Positions 1 through 10,679 of a DNA stretch of 64,000 nucleotides are shown here, piece by piece. Location of the stretch: positions 372,001 to 436,000 of the forward strand of contig QXJR01000003.1 in NCBI GenBank assembly GCA_020975725.1, read 5' to 3'. This DNA is from Picocystis sp. L7 (taxonomy: Eukaryota > Chlorophyta > Picocystophyceae > Picocystales > Picocystaceae). Each line of letters opens with the position of its first letter. Positions within the stretch are counted from its first letter, which is position 1. The position numbers and the translations under genes are program-made. The notes under the pieces were generated by a model that was not told the origin of the DNA, made no database searches, and saw only the letters and a list, made by a program, of their open reading frames with translations.

Positions 1-2784
1 GGGCAATGTTTTATCCCCTATACGACGAACCTAGCGGAGGAATATGCACGTGGGATGTTGCATTCTGCCCAGTGAGTGCGGTATATGAGGAAGACTTTGT
101 GGTGTGGGAGTGACGACCCATAATCCATGTTCGTGCATGAGGGAGCATGACTTGTCCAATAGATTGAATGGAGGCACCACACCAGCATCGACAGAAATGT
201 TGAAGACTTTGGTGCATTCATGCCCATAAAAAATCATTCCTTTCCTCGAAGGTCCTAGGAGTGGTCCCTTTGATGTTGAGGATACCAAGAGCGATGGATT
301 TGGCCAAGGGCACTTCCTCTTGACAAGCCAACCAATGTGCCCCACTTTACGTAAGAACCGCCAACATCTGTGGATGAGTTTTGCTGTCTCGTCTCCCCCT
401 TCATTTATTCGAACCACCTCGTTGAATCACCCACCACTGGAGCTTGCTGGAAGCAATGCCAACATTAGATTCGTCTCCTCTAAAATGCCTTACCTTGCAA
501 GAATTCGTTCTAGGCATTGGACGAAGACCCCACGGGTAGGGGGATTGCCGAACTTTGCACTCTTTCACCGCTTCCATAACAAGCGTTGGTTGGATTGTAT
601 GATTATCGTTTGTCCATATTTGATTTTGACTTGTACGACATGGATTGTCGCCCCAAACGCTTGTCACGGCACTCCCGTCCGCTAGGGCATGCGATGGATG
701 AATGACCCCACCAACTGGTCGTACCGGGAGTTCTTCTTGTGCTCCTCCCGAATGATACCCACCCTAAGTCATCAACTTCGTTTTGTAATGATTGCCTTCT
801 CATGAATGTCCCATTGCTCCTTGCGTTGCACAATCTTGAAACGCGGTCCTTCCACACCACACACGCTTGCTAGACAATGTCGAAGGAGAGAGTTTACTTA
901 CTTATTTTCGAACATTTGCGTAGGGATGGATGATATGGAACGATCCGATTTCATATGAATGGTTGACTCCTTCAATCTTTATTGCCACTTTACGATGGAC
1001 GCAGGCCTTTTTTGGCTTATGTCTAATCTTGTTTACTTGGTCATTGCTCGTATGTAAGCCGCAAGCCCACATCAAGGTTTCGGCATTGCATAGATACTTG
1101 GTCTTTGAAAGAGCGTGAGCGATCCATGGTACGTTCTGTGGTAGCTCCTCGGCTATTAGCGACTTCGGGATGAGCTCTTCTATGTGAGGGAATGATGTTT
1201 GAAAACTAAGGACCAAGTACTTGTCGAACCCGGCAGTGATGGTCCATAGCCGAGCACATAATTCTTGTTCAACCAATGGTGTTAACGTTGAAGCTTTCGT
1301 GACATTGTGGCTAGCTTATATTCCCAACTTCTATGATCCAAGCAAGGTTGTTGCTGCTCCAACCTTGTGCCCGGACATACCTCATGGACCATGTCGGGTA
1401 GTGGGAGCATGTTTGGATGGTCAAACGAGGTTGGAGTACGCTATTGCTGTTTACCAATTCTGGATTGAGAATACTACACAAGGTTTCCTAGCCCTTGCAA
1501 GCATATATAATACCGCTCTTGCCTCAAATATTGCTTGGCATTGCCTCCGCATCCTGTGGAGGTGGTGTGGCACTCCTTTAGGACGATGGTTGGCGTTTGG
1601 AAAGTGCATTTAGGCTTCGTCAAGTCAAGTGCGTGTTTCTCCATCCCTTGCACCGCCCTAGCTCGTCGTTCTAGACTTCACGTGCGTGGGTGATTCCCGA
1701 AGTTTGAGTCGTCCCTAATGATTGGTCGTCGTACCGCCCTAGAGTTTGCACGCTTTATTGTATGCTAGAGAATGTTCGTATTGGACGAGATGGTGCGTTC
1801 TTTTGCTGTCAAATCCCTCCCTTTCCTTGCGTTTTTCCAAGAACCGGGAGGTAGGTAGTGACTTGGTCACAAGTTATACCTTTAATCGAATTTGAGCGTG
1901 GTGAGCCGGATCACATGGGGGATGATTGTCCGTCCCGAATGACAAGGCTAGAATGTGAGAGCTTTACGTCCCTTCCCCCTTTGAAGCATTGCAAGGTGAA
2001 GTGCTGGCATTTCAGGTGGGCTTGGGCAAACGAGTGGGCACCCTGCGTCCTCCGTGGGTAATTTGGCATTGGAGGACACATCAAGGCCTTCTCATCCACA
2101 ACAATCTTGCAAACACGGGTGGGTATCCGAGTCTTTCGGACGATGCAGTTGAACTTGAAGTATGTACTACGTTTGTGCAAGGCTGAGAAAGGAACAAGTG
2201 CAACGCCTTTCCTTTGATCTTGGCCTTTGCTTCCAAGCGATGCCAACCATGTGGTTGGATCGCCGGTGCTCCGTTCTTGTGGAATCGAAGCGGTGTCGTG
2301 TCTCGACGAGGATCGTCCTAGCCAGCTCAATTGGCGAGTTTCGCAACGCGTCTTCCCAACCGCGTGCAAGAACGGAACGGACGGAGGAAAACATCAAGGG
2401 GAAGTAGGAGACTGCTTTCGAGAACCGTTGCTTGTCCAACGGGGTGGAAGGGCGTCCCCTATGCTCTTACATGTGTCTATGGAGAGGGCCCATCCGGACT
2501 GGTTCCGGGCAAATGCATGAGAGTGATCGCAAGGCTTCCTGCCGCACCTGCGCTTACGGTGAGAGAATGTGACACCGTTCGCGCAAGCACCAAAAAACAT
2601 GCTGAACCACGGCAACAACTTGCGGATCGGGCCGCGGGGTGGCACGTGCGGTTGTGCTCACGGGCCCAAACGAGAACGGCGTTGGTGTGCCAAATACATC
2701 ACAGACGAGGTGGAACGGGCCGAAGGTCGAGTCGTTAGGATCGAAGAGGTTCCCCTCGCAGGAAAAAGCCACGGATTCTTCTAT
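1..2784. other. gene-poor region, nothing recognised
   Basis: No open frame here resembles a family I know. The frames are short, overlap on both strands and carry no clear domain. The first 2 kb looks less GC-rich than the gene blocks (judged by eye). The minus-strand frames at about 31-417 and 902-1276 read like eroded protein, so old transposon sequence is possible, but I cannot name a family. From about 2300 onward the base composition rises toward that of the neighbouring Tom6-like gene. Confidence 0.5.
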
Positions 2785-3058
2785 TCAAATGGCCATGAGG
2801 TCGCCGAAGTTTCGCATGAAGAACACGGATCCGGCGAAGAGAGCCAGACTACGTACGAAAACCTGCGAGTCGGAGGAGGGCAGAGTCCAGCCAGACGGTG
2901 TCAGCAGGCATTCTTTTCGAGCGATCAGCCATCGCCGAAGGCCCGCTCTGCTCGCGGAGGTTCGTCGGACACGTCGGCCTCACCATGTTCATCTTGCGGT
3001 TGTCGGCGTTTCCGAACTCGGTTTGGAAGAACTCCTTGAGCTTCGCCGCGGTGGCCAT
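2785..3058 (-). CDS. TOM6: Tom6-like subunit of the mitochondrial TOM complex, two exons
   Basis: Tom6 is a small tail-anchored protein that stabilises the outer-membrane TOM import pore. Exon 1 is 3058-2984 (25 codons) and exon 2 is 2862-2785; together they encode 50 residues. The join is in phase 0. The 121-base intron starts GTGAGG, has CTGAC at 2904-2900 and ends CGCAG. The N-terminal half is polar and charged (KLKEFFQTEFGNADNRKM). The C-terminal half is one hydrophobic segment, SLALFAGSVFFMRNFGDLM, which I compare from memory with the LFAAGVWLARNLSDI stretch of human TOMM6; length and topology also fit. The exon 1 frame is open upstream to 3256, so a longer start is possible, but the ATG at 3058 gives the family length. 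It is divergent from ALG1. No other family fits as well, yet the protein is short, so the name is an inference. Confidence 0.72.
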
Positions 3059-3452
3059 CCCTTCGCACGCCTTGCGTCCTCTCGTATTTTCTGTCGCCGC
3101 CTCGATCGCACCTTTCGTGCCACTCGCTTTCCCTTTGCTTTTGCTTTTCTTCCTGGATCGTTGTTCCTCCAACGGAGGCAGTCCACCTGCCGGCGCCGTG
3201 GCGTCTGGTCCTTCAACTGTAGAACGCACTCCCGTTTCTGTCCTGGTGGATCTCACGAACAGGTACGTCTACCCTAGACCGGCACAACACGTGTGGGCAG
3301 GTCTGTGCTTGGGTTCCACCTGGGTTCGTTTCCCTTTCCCACCCCGATGAAACCCGTTTTCCATCGATGGGCACGTTCCTCACTCCCGAGAAGTCGCCTT
3401 GCCCTCTACCCACGAGGGCGAGAGGAGGGGTGAATGAGGACAACCCGATGGA
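3059..3452. promoter_or_regulatory. shared upstream region of TOM6-like and ALG1 genes
   Basis: About 390 bases separate two diverging start codons. No TATA box is obvious. The stretch contains pyrimidine-rich CCCTTTC-type sequence near 3335 and two splice-donor-like sites, GTACGT on the plus strand near 3262 and GTGCGT on the minus strand near 3225. Neither has a CTGAC partner, so no untranslated intron can be supported. Confidence 0.4.
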
Positions 3453-4919
3453 ATGGCGATGGAGGAACGATCCCAACGGCAACGCCGATCGGAGATGGCG
3501 GTTCCTGCTGTAGCCTTCGTGGTGATGGGGGACGTGGGACGCAGTCCTAGAATGATACGACATGCCCAAGCAGCGAAGGAATGTGGCTGCAATGCGTATG
3601 TGTTGGGATACGAAGGGACCCCTGCACCGGCCGAGGTGACCACAATCACCTTCCGTCCCGCATCCACCTCTTCAAGGCTGCCGCGGACCCTTGCCACAGC
3701 CGCCAAGTTCCTGGCCATGATATTGTCGCTAGCTAGGGCATTGTGGAAAATGCACAAGGTGGACGCGATCGTGCTCCAAGCTCCGCCGGCCTTCCCAGCG
3801 GCCTTGGTGTGCTGGGTATACGCCAAGCTCAGACGAGCACGCTTTGTCGTGGATTGGCACAATTACGGTGACACCATACTTGCCATGGAATTGGGAGAAC
3901 ATCATGCGATGGTGAAGATCGCACGGGCCGGGGATAGGGTTGTTGCAGGTCTGGCAGATGCAAGCTTTTGCGTGTCAGAAGCCTTGCAGCTGGACCTAAA
4001 ACGGAGGTTTCACGTGGTCGCGTCAGTCCTCTACGATCGGCCGCATGATAGGACAGAAGCACCAGTAGGTGAAGCAAGGGAAAAGCTTCTCGCAAGGTGT
4101 TTGGGCGTGGAATCCTGCCAGGCCCTGGAGCGTCGACAAGCAGCCTTGGTGGTCACAAGCACCAGCTGGACCGTGGACGAGGATTTCGATTTGCTGCTAA
4201 ATGGGCTTGTGCAGTACGATCGAACCGTCGCATCTAGACGTGGATTCACCTCTAGGGTCGATTCGGATTCAGGTAGAATCAGAGTTCCACCCGATGGACC
4301 GTCTCGATGCAAACCAGTCCAGCGGGAATGGGACCCGCTGGAAGTGGAAGACCCACCAGGGCCGATTCCATCCGATTTCGAGTTTTCGTCATTGCCGGAT
4401 GTGTGGCTAGTGGTCACTGGAAAGGGGCCTCGACGAAAAGAATACGAACGAAAGATAAGGGCACTGGATTTGGAACATGTAGTCATAGCCATGGTTTGGG
4501 TGCAGGCTGAAGATTACCCACTTCTTTTGGCAACAGCAGACATAGGCATATCCATGCATTCCTCTTCATCAGGACTAGATCTTCCAATGAAAGTGGTCGA
4601 TATGTTTGCAGCTGGCATCCCGGTCCTTGCGTATCGTTACGAATGCATCGAGAAAGAACTCGTGCACGCGAACGAAAATGGTTGCCTCTTTAAGGATGCT
4701 GGAGAGCTTTGTCAGCAGCTCCAGCTTTTGCTTTGTGGTCATCCACAGAAGACTGCTTTGTTCCGCAAGGTCAAACAGGGTGCCCAGGGGGAATTCAAAA
4801 GAAAGTCGTGGAATCAGGAGTGGTTTGAGAAGGGATGGCCAGTGCTTTTCGATTTGAAGTCTCGAATTCCTGCGCACTACCACGAAGGAGTTACAAGCAG
4901 GGCGGAAAAGAGGGAATGA
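3453..4919 (+). CDS. ALG1: chitobiosyldiphosphodolichol beta-1,4-mannosyltransferase
   Basis: ALG1 adds the first mannose to GlcNAc2-PP-dolichol on the cytosolic ER face, an early step of N-glycan assembly. The 488-residue frame has the family signature VVMGDVGRSPRM near residues 23-34, a GT-B fold layout, and the nucleotide-sugar-side motif GLDLPMKVVDMF near residue 375 followed by GIPVLAY. Usual length is about 430-460; the excess is a charged, proline-rich insert around residues 265-310 between the two Rossmann halves. Most ALG1 proteins start with a transmembrane helix. None is evident here, although a hydrophobic stretch near residues 80-125 could bind membrane. ATGs at 3453 and 3459 are equivalent candidates and 3495 is a shorter option. 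No intron is needed. Confidence 0.93.
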   Translation: MAMEERSQRQRRSEMAVPAVAFVVMGDVGRSPRMIRHAQAAKECGCNAYVLGYEGTPAPAEVTTITFRPASTSSRLPRTLATAAKFLAMILSLARALWKMHKVDAIVLQAPPAFPAALVCWVYAKLRRARFVVDWHNYGDTILAMELGEHHAMVKIARAGDRVVAGLADASFCVSEALQLDLKRRFHVVASVLYDRPHDRTEAPVGEAREKLLARCLGVESCQALERRQAALVVTSTSWTVDEDFDLLLNGLVQYDRTVASRRGFTSRVDSDSGRIRVPPDGPSRCKPVQREWDPLEVEDPPGPIPSDFEFSSLPDVWLVVTGKGPRRKEYERKIRALDLEHVVIAMVWVQAEDYPLLLATADIGISMHSSSSGLDLPMKVVDMFAAGIPVLAYRYECIEKELVHANENGCLFKDAGELCQQLQLLLCGHPQKTALFRKVKQGAQGEFKRKSWNQEWFEKGWPVLFDLKSRIPAHYHEGVTSRAEKRE

Positions 4920-6197
4920 ATGGCGTAGTTGATTAGCTTTGATACCCATCCAACTGCCGGGCCAACACAGTGGACTCCCTCTTGTACCATGCCTCGTCTG
5001 GAAAGGCTGCTGCCCGGAACCTGTGCTATTCTGACTCTTTGGGAAGAAACGTACAATTGTCAAGTCACCCTTTCTCCTTTGGAATGTGACTTTGGTCCAT
5101 GTGTGCACGCTTGCTTGTATACATCTGTACCGTTGCTTGTGTTTGCAAGTCTTGGGCCCGCCACCCCGTGCATTCGCCGACTGGGTCATGTTTGCTTCGC
5201 TGTCATCCTGCACTAAAAACGGTACAAGATGCTCTGCACGAATTGTGCAGCCGTACACCGGGTTTCGTCCGTCGCATGTTGGCCCCTGCGCTGGCTCTGG
5301 CCGCACGCGCTCACTAAAAGACTCACAAAACCCGGCGGAATTGAAAGCTGCATGGGGCTTGCAGTGGAGGGATGGCAAGGATGAAAGATTGGCAACCTTT
5401 CTGTGTCTCAGAGACGCGTCAGGCTGCGGGGGGTTGTTTTCATGGCAAATGGAAGTAGCGATGGGAAACGCAGCAGTCGCGTCGACGCAGGCCTCTCCTA
5501 CCAACGGCTGTCCCTGCTCGGACAGCTGCTGCTTCGACCGATCTAGTCCGCATCGGTTCTCACTACGCTCCATTTTGCTTGCATGCAGAGACGGACCACG
5601 CTCGGATGTCTTGCACAGCTGCATTTGCCAGTTCTGTCGGGGGTGCTCGCCTCGTCTGCTGCCATTCTGCCCGTGCGAGGATGAACATGGAGTTGAATGC
5701 AGCAGGAGCGTTGGAGTGGTCTTGGGTGGCATCGTCGGTTGCGTAAGCGCTCGCGTTCGTCGCGGGGGAGCTTGGTTTGCAATTTGCGCCCGGCGAAGGT
5801 GGAGGAACGCAAGCCCATCGCGGGCGATGGTCGGGGGTTGGCACTGGTTGGTGGCTGAAAGGCTTGATTCTACGGGTGTCATTTCACGAGGGACAAGGCT
5901 GCAAGTATTTACCAAGGACAAAGAGCCTCCTGCCATGCAATTCGAAGCCTTTCGCCACGCCTTCTTCGGACGATGCCGGCAACGAAGCGGTGTGCCTCCT
6001 GCAGCATCCCCCCGGCCCCTTTTTTGTCGATGGGCGCGCCGTCCTCCGTCCTGGATGGTATACGAGCAAAGTACCGACGTGTCCCGCCCGGCACTGGCGG
6101 TTTGCACGTCGCTTCGATCGTCCAGGAGACGTCGGGCTCCCGCGTTGCGACGGTGCGTAGGTCCTTTTACGAGCGGGGGTGGGTCGTACGTGACGTT
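4920..6197. other. 1.28 kb between convergent ALG1 and PSMA6, unexplained
   Basis: Other tail-to-tail pairs here are separated by 15-170 bases, or about 390 at the most, so this gap is unusually wide. Both strands carry long open frames (plus 5086-6369, minus 4575-6107), but they are cysteine- and arginine-rich, run through the neighbouring genes and resemble no family. A CTGAC lies on the minus strand at 5422-5418, yet I could not pair it with a donor that joins convincing coding sequence. A small spliced gene or a noncoding RNA may be hidden here. Confidence 0.4.
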
Positions 6198-6938
6198 TCA
6201 GTCCCTTTCGCTGATGGCGGTGAGGTGTTCTTCCACCTCCTCGTTCGTGAGCACTCGGAACTTGTTTTTGGCCTCGGTGACGACCGCGACTTCGATCTCG
6301 TGTGCTTTGAAATCCTCGGAGAGCACGGTTTGGACTGCGGTGATGGCCATCCTCACGCATTCGTCGTAGGTGTACTGAGGGTTGTTTTTGATCTTCTTTT
6401 CCAAGAAGTTGGTGGCTTCTTGTTCCTTGGCACCGGCGCATGCTGCCTTGTATCCTACGTAGAACCCTGCTGGATCCACCTTGTACAGTTGGGGTCCCAG
6501 CGTCTCGTCCACGCCGATCAACATGGCGGTGACGGCGAAGGGACGCATGCCGGCTTGTTGGGTGGCCACCTGCGCCTTATCTGCCACGAGCTTGGCCAAG
6601 TAATCCACGGGGATCTCGCACCCGTACCTGCGCTTGTAATCCGCCGCTTGTTTCCTCGCGTTCTCCACCACGGCCTTGGCGTCTGGGGTCTGTCCGATCG
6701 CCACCATGCCCACGCGCGAGGAGAGTGGAAAGAGGTGCGTCACACTGGTCGGATCCAAGAGCTTGTCCGGTATTTTCTTCTGGGTCACCACACAAACGCT
6801 GTCTACGCCGCGCACGCCCACTGCCGTGTATCCGGACGACTTCATCGCCTTGAACGCGTATTCCACCTGGTACAGCCTCCCTTCGGGTGAGAACACGGTG
6901 ATGTTTCGATCGTATCCCGATCCCGATCCACGCGACAT
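6198..6938 (-). CDS. PSMA6: 20S proteasome subunit alpha-1 (PSMA6 type)
   Basis: This is a structural alpha-ring subunit of the 20S core protease. The 246-residue product has exactly the human PSMA6 length. Its start, MSRGSGSGYDRNITVFSP, carries the alpha-subunit N-terminal gate signature YDRxITxFSPEGRLYQVEYA that defines the alpha-1 paralogue. A GVDETLGPQLYKVDPAG block and a basic C-terminal half follow. The frame is open much further upstream (to 7436), but that part is low-complexity promoter-like sequence, and the ATG at 6938 is set by the family alignment. As an alpha subunit it should lack catalytic threonine. The gene is intronless and lies downstream of the zinc transporter gene on the same strand, 523 bases away. 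Confidence 0.97.
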   Translation of the reverse strand: MSRGSGSGYDRNITVFSPEGRLYQVEYAFKAMKSSGYTAVGVRGVDSVCVVTQKKIPDKLLDPTSVTHLFPLSSRVGMVAIGQTPDAKAVVENARKQAADYKRRYGCEIPVDYLAKLVADKAQVATQQAGMRPFAVTAMLIGVDETLGPQLYKVDPAGFYVGYKAACAGAKEQEATNFLEKKIKNNPQYTYDECVRMAITAVQTVLSEDFKAHEIEVAVVTEAKNKFRVLTNEEVEEHLTAISERD

Positions 6939-7461
6939 CTCGACGTCTTTCGAATTCCTTGGCTGGTTCCCCGCGTTCCGAACGAATCCACGACGAAGAC
7001 GTGTCCGTGTCCGTGTTCGTTCGTGTTCGTTCGTTCGAGGTTGTGGTTGTGGTTGGAGACGGATCGATCGATCCCCTCCCCCTTCTCGACCACCCACCCA
7101 AGGGACCCGGATCGGGTCCGACCCCCATCCTCCCCCTTTTACGAAGGGGGAACCGTCCCTTGGAAGCGACCATCCAACCCCGGGGGAGCGATCCCGTACG
7201 TGGAGAGGGGAAGGTTCCGATCGGAGGAGATCGAGGCAAAACACCCCAAGGGGACATGGACCGGTCCAATGACACCCAAGGAGGGCCAGAAGACACCGAT
7301 GGAGGAGGAAGGGAACGCATGAGATTACGCCGTCGAAACGAACCAAGAGAGAAGCGGGAGAGTCCGATGCAGAGCCTACCGGAGGGCAGAGGAAAAACGA
7401 GCGACGATCGAACAAGGAAGCATCGATCCATTCCACGCATGCGCCCCGCGTTCGTGTCCAG
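6939..7461. promoter_or_regulatory. upstream region of PSMA6 and 3' flank of the zinc transporter
   Basis: No gene is seen. The stretch is rich in GGGATCGATCGATCC-like palindromes near 7060-7080 and in CCTTTTACGAAGGGGG near 7135, a variant of the CCCTTTCG element found upstream of many genes in this window. The long minus frame through it is open only because the DNA is GC-rich. Confidence 0.4.
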
Positions 7462-8841
7462 CTACTGATTGTGGTTGTCGATCTGGATGGTCGTGTGGCT
7501 CAGACCCCATTTGCTCTGACAAACCTGCTGGACGCCATCCAACACCAGGTTTGGATCCGCTCCTTCCATCACGTCCAAGTGGGTGGACATCAAAGGACGA
7601 CCCAACGTCAGGGACCACACGTGGAGATCATGGACGCTCTTCACGCCGGGGATGGAGACAATGTCCTGGCCGAGCTCTTCCATGTTGATGTGACGTGGCA
7701 CCCTCTCCATGAGCACATCAAAGATATCCCTCGTGATGTTCTTGGTGGTGAGCACGACCAGGATGGAGAACAGAAAGGTGCAAATCGGATCGAGAACGAC
7801 CCAGTGCGGTTTCCACCAAATCAAAGCACCCGCAACCGCAACCCCCACACTCTGCACCAGGTCGCCGAGCACGTGAATGGCCGCTCCTCTCAGGTTCATG
7901 TTCTGGCTCTTTGGTGATGTACCATCCGTGCGCAAGATCTCGCTGGCACTCAGCAAAGGCTGGGTCAGCGATGTCGCCTCCTGTGCGTCCTCCGTTGGGT
8001 CCAACCCCGCCGGATCGCGATGCGTCGGTTCCGCAAGATCCCCCTCCTGCGGGGATCCTCCCTCGGGGGTTCCGTGGGAGTGGCCGTGGCCGCCCTCTAC
8101 ATCCTGCGCACGAGCTTCCGTTCGTTCTGGGGGAGGATGGTGATGCGATCCATGGCTGTGTCCGTGTCCCGTTCTGGAGGTCGACGGGTGGATGTGTCCT
8201 TCGGTCCATTCGGGCGGGGGTGCGGCGTTGCCGTGGCTGTGTCCGTGCAGATGGCCCATATCCGATCCTCCGCAGCCGTGTAGGATGATCGCCATCGTGA
8301 TGTTGACCCCGACCCCGCAGCAGGCAATCACGAACATGACAAAGCCGTTGACTTCGTGCGGTTCGATCAGGCGACGCACGGCTTCGATGACCAGTCCGGC
8401 GGTGACGATCCACACGAGGACGACAGAGAAGAGGGCTCCGATGATTTCCGCTCGATGGTATCCGTACGAGTGATGGTCGCTCGACCGCAGTGAGGTGGCC
8501 CAAAGCGCGGCGAGTGCGATGAGGAAGCTTGCCACGTCGGACATGAGGTGCGCCGCGTCGGTGAGGATGGCCAAGCTTCTCGCGTAGATTCCTCCCGCCA
8601 CCTCGACCACCATGAAGACGAGGCAGAACACCGTGACGGCGACCAATCGATGCAGGATCTGCGTCGACGGGCGTTCAAGCGATGGACAGGTGCGTGTCAG
8701 CCACGTTCCTTCGTGTTCGTGCATGTACTGCTTCCATCGCTTCGTTCCGCCAGGCATCGCGCCTTGTTGCCGGAGCGGGCACCGATCGTCTGGCAAAGGG
8801 TTGGTGGACGCGAAGCTTCGTCTTCTGGTTTCTTCCTGCAT
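7462..8841 (-). CDS. zinc transporter, cation diffusion facilitator (MTP/ZnT)
   Basis: CDF proteins are proton-coupled exporters that move Zn2+ out of the cytosol into vacuole, Golgi or secretory vesicles. The 459-residue frame has six predicted membrane helices. The HxxxD zinc site DAAHLMSD lies in helix 2 (about residue 92), and the matching HVLGD is in helix 5 (about residue 322). Between helices 4 and 5 (about residues 190-267) is a histidine-rich loop with repeats such as HLHGHSHG and GHGHSHG, typical of the SLC30A2/3/8 and plant MTP1 group and thought to sense or feed zinc. The C-terminal domain contains HDLHVWSLT, a family marker. It is intronless. Substrate Zn2+ is inferred from the loop and the H/D sites. 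It is divergent from the FSP1-like gene. Confidence 0.95.
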   Translation of the reverse strand: MQEETRRRSFASTNPLPDDRCPLRQQGAMPGGTKRWKQYMHEHEGTWLTRTCPSLERPSTQILHRLVAVTVFCLVFMVVEVAGGIYARSLAILTDAAHLMSDVASFLIALAALWATSLRSSDHHSYGYHRAEIIGALFSVVLVWIVTAGLVIEAVRRLIEPHEVNGFVMFVIACCGVGVNITMAIILHGCGGSDMGHLHGHSHGNAAPPPEWTEGHIHPSTSRTGHGHSHGSHHHPPPERTEARAQDVEGGHGHSHGTPEGGSPQEGDLAEPTHRDPAGLDPTEDAQEATSLTQPLLSASEILRTDGTSPKSQNMNLRGAAIHVLGDLVQSVGVAVAGALIWWKPHWVVLDPICTFLFSILVVLTTKNITRDIFDVLMERVPRHINMEELGQDIVSIPGVKSVHDLHVWSLTLGRPLMSTHLDVMEGADPNLVLDGVQQVCQSKWGLSHTTIQIDNHNQ

Positions 8842-9326
8842 CGTCTCGTACGTCCTCTCATCGACGCACCTGGTTGTGCTCGTGGTCTTGTTTTTTTTCG
8901 GGTTCGACTCCCGTGTCCCAATCTTTCCCTTGTGCGTGGTAACACCTCAGTCCCAGCTCGGGTGCCGAGCACTGCGGTGCGACCACTCTCCTGGATCCGT
9001 TGTGGTTCCCTTCCCTCGTTTGGTTCCGGATCTCCAACGCGTCCTCCATGGTGTCTCTCCCTCGCGAACAGGGACGATAGTGTCGGACGACCGAAGGTGG
9101 GATACGTCCAACTCCGTCCTTCTCCCCTTGGTCCCCCAAGGAGGATCGGACGGGAATTCGATCGTAGATCCCGGACAGCAAGGAACCTTCAAAGGGAAGG
9201 GGTGGGGGGGGGGGAAACGAAGGTGCCCCACCACCCAGACGAAATGGGAACACGAGTCGTGTCCGAAAGGACACGAGCGAAGAACACGTGACGGGTGGCG
9301 CTGCACCGCGCACCCATCGAAGCCAC
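8842..9326. promoter_or_regulatory. divergent promoter region with an 11-base G run
   Basis: This 485-base stretch separates the zinc transporter and the FSP1-like gene. It holds a plus-strand G run of 11 near 9205-9215 preceded by GGGGT, which could form a G-quadruplex, and CAAAGGGAAGG next to it. No gene is visible; the flanking long frames are shadows. Confidence 0.4.
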
Positions 9327-10679
9327 ATGGGAAAGAACGACACGAGAAGAAACACACCCTTCCACGTGGTGGTGGTGGGCGGAGGATTCGCTGGAAGGAG
9401 GGCAGCTAGGGTGCTCCTGGGGGGAAACGACGAAGCAACCTGTACCGTGATCGATGAAAAAGGATACTTCGAATTCGTGCCCTCGAACTTGCGTTGCCTT
9501 GTCGAACCCGAGCATGCCGAAAAAATCGTCATGCCACACCATGTGCCCGCCACTTTACGAAACAGACTGCGCACGTGGATGGCCAACATCGCACCCAGGA
9601 AGGCCCACAGCGCGATGGAGGAAGACAAGCACCATCCAAACGAAGGCAGGGTGAAATTTGTGAAGGGCAGGGCCACCCAGATCGATTTTCGAAAGCGAAG
9701 GGTTGTACTGAACACCGATCGCAAATCCGCCATCGACGGGGATGAAAAACACGTGGCCTACGACTACTGCATTGTCTGCACGGGATCTACCTACGCCTCG
9801 CCCATCAAAGGTACCGGTACGGATTCCGAATCTGTGGTGGAATGCAGGAGACAAGAGATCAAACGTGCAGCAAGCAGACTGGCCAACGCGGCGACCGTTG
9901 CGGTGGTGGGTGGAGGAACTGTCGGAGTGGAACTCGCTGCAGAAATCGCCGGAGCATTTCCACGGCAAAAACAAGTGACACTGGTAAGTGGCAGTGCAAC
10001 ACTTTTGAGTAGGATGCCCCCTGCAGCAGGAATGTACGCTGCGAGGTGGTTGACGAAGCATGGCGTGTCGGTTTTGCTTGGACAGAAGGTAGCAAAGGAA
10101 GAAGATTCCTACCTCATTACCACAGAGGGAAGGAAAGTACGTGCTGACGTGATATTTAAATGCACAGGAGGTCAGCCAGTGGATGGACTCTTGCACGTGC
10201 AGGATGAAACCTCCCAGGAAAGACCTCCTGTGCACCACAGTTTGGGCTATGGAGAATGTAGTGTGAACCCTTTTCTTCAGATTGAGCAAGATTGGGCCGA
10301 TGGCCGAGTGTTCGTTGCGGGGGATTGTGTGCCAGGAGGTAACTGTGAGAAGACGGCTTTCATGGCAGACCTGCAGGCCACAGCCGCTGCACAGAACATT
10401 CTATCCTGCCAATCAGGGCGGTCAATGGCGCCTTTTCCCCAGGCGGTCTGCTTCGGAAAGCCTGTGGCACCCAGGCTTGCATTTGTCTCCTTGTATAAAT
10501 ATAGCGGCATTTTTCAAGTGAATGACACGGTGATTGGTGGTCCCCTTGCTGCACTTGGAAAGTATGTTCTTGAATGGCTGCAGATTAGAGCAGCCGAAGA
10601 GAGAATCTTCTCTCACAGTATTTTTTCGGCCTTGGAGGCTGCAAGTGTCCTAGCTGCAGTCACCCTTTTTGGCAAATGA
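9327..10679 (+). CDS. FAD-dependent pyridine nucleotide oxidoreductase, AIFM2/FSP1-like
   Basis: Members of this family use NAD(P)H to reduce quinones; FSP1/AIFM2 protects membranes from lipid peroxidation by regenerating ubiquinol. The 450-residue product has an FAD-binding VVVGGGFAGRRAA motif at about residues 15-27, an NAD(P)H-binding VAVVGGGTVGVELAAE at about 191-206, and the second FAD motif GRVFVAGDC near 326-334. The last 20 residues are hydrophobic (SALEAASVLAAVTLF) and may anchor the protein to a membrane. The frame is open a little upstream from a GTG at 9288, but the first ATG is at 9327. Alternatives are a plant-type small NDH-like or a bacterial NDH-2-like enzyme; length and spacing suit AIFM2-like best. 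No intron. Confidence 0.85.
   Translation: MGKNDTRRNTPFHVVVVGGGFAGRRAARVLLGGNDEATCTVIDEKGYFEFVPSNLRCLVEPEHAEKIVMPHHVPATLRNRLRTWMANIAPRKAHSAMEEDKHHPNEGRVKFVKGRATQIDFRKRRVVLNTDRKSAIDGDEKHVAYDYCIVCTGSTYASPIKGTGTDSESVVECRRQEIKRAASRLANAATVAVVGGGTVGVELAAEIAGAFPRQKQVTLVSGSATLLSRMPPAAGMYAARWLTKHGVSVLLGQKVAKEEDSYLITTEGRKVRADVIFKCTGGQPVDGLLHVQDETSQERPPVHHSLGYGECSVNPFLQIEQDWADGRVFVAGDCVPGGNCEKTAFMADLQATAAAQNILSCQSGRSMAPFPQAVCFGKPVAPRLAFVSLYKYSGIFQVNDTVIGGPLAALGKYVLEWLQIRAAEERIFSHSIFSALEAASVLAAVTLFGK

Noticed and set aside
4575-6107. Minus-strand frame of 510 residues antisense to ALG1 and the gap
   Set aside because: It runs antisense through conserved ALG1 sequence, has mixed low-grade composition and no family resemblance.
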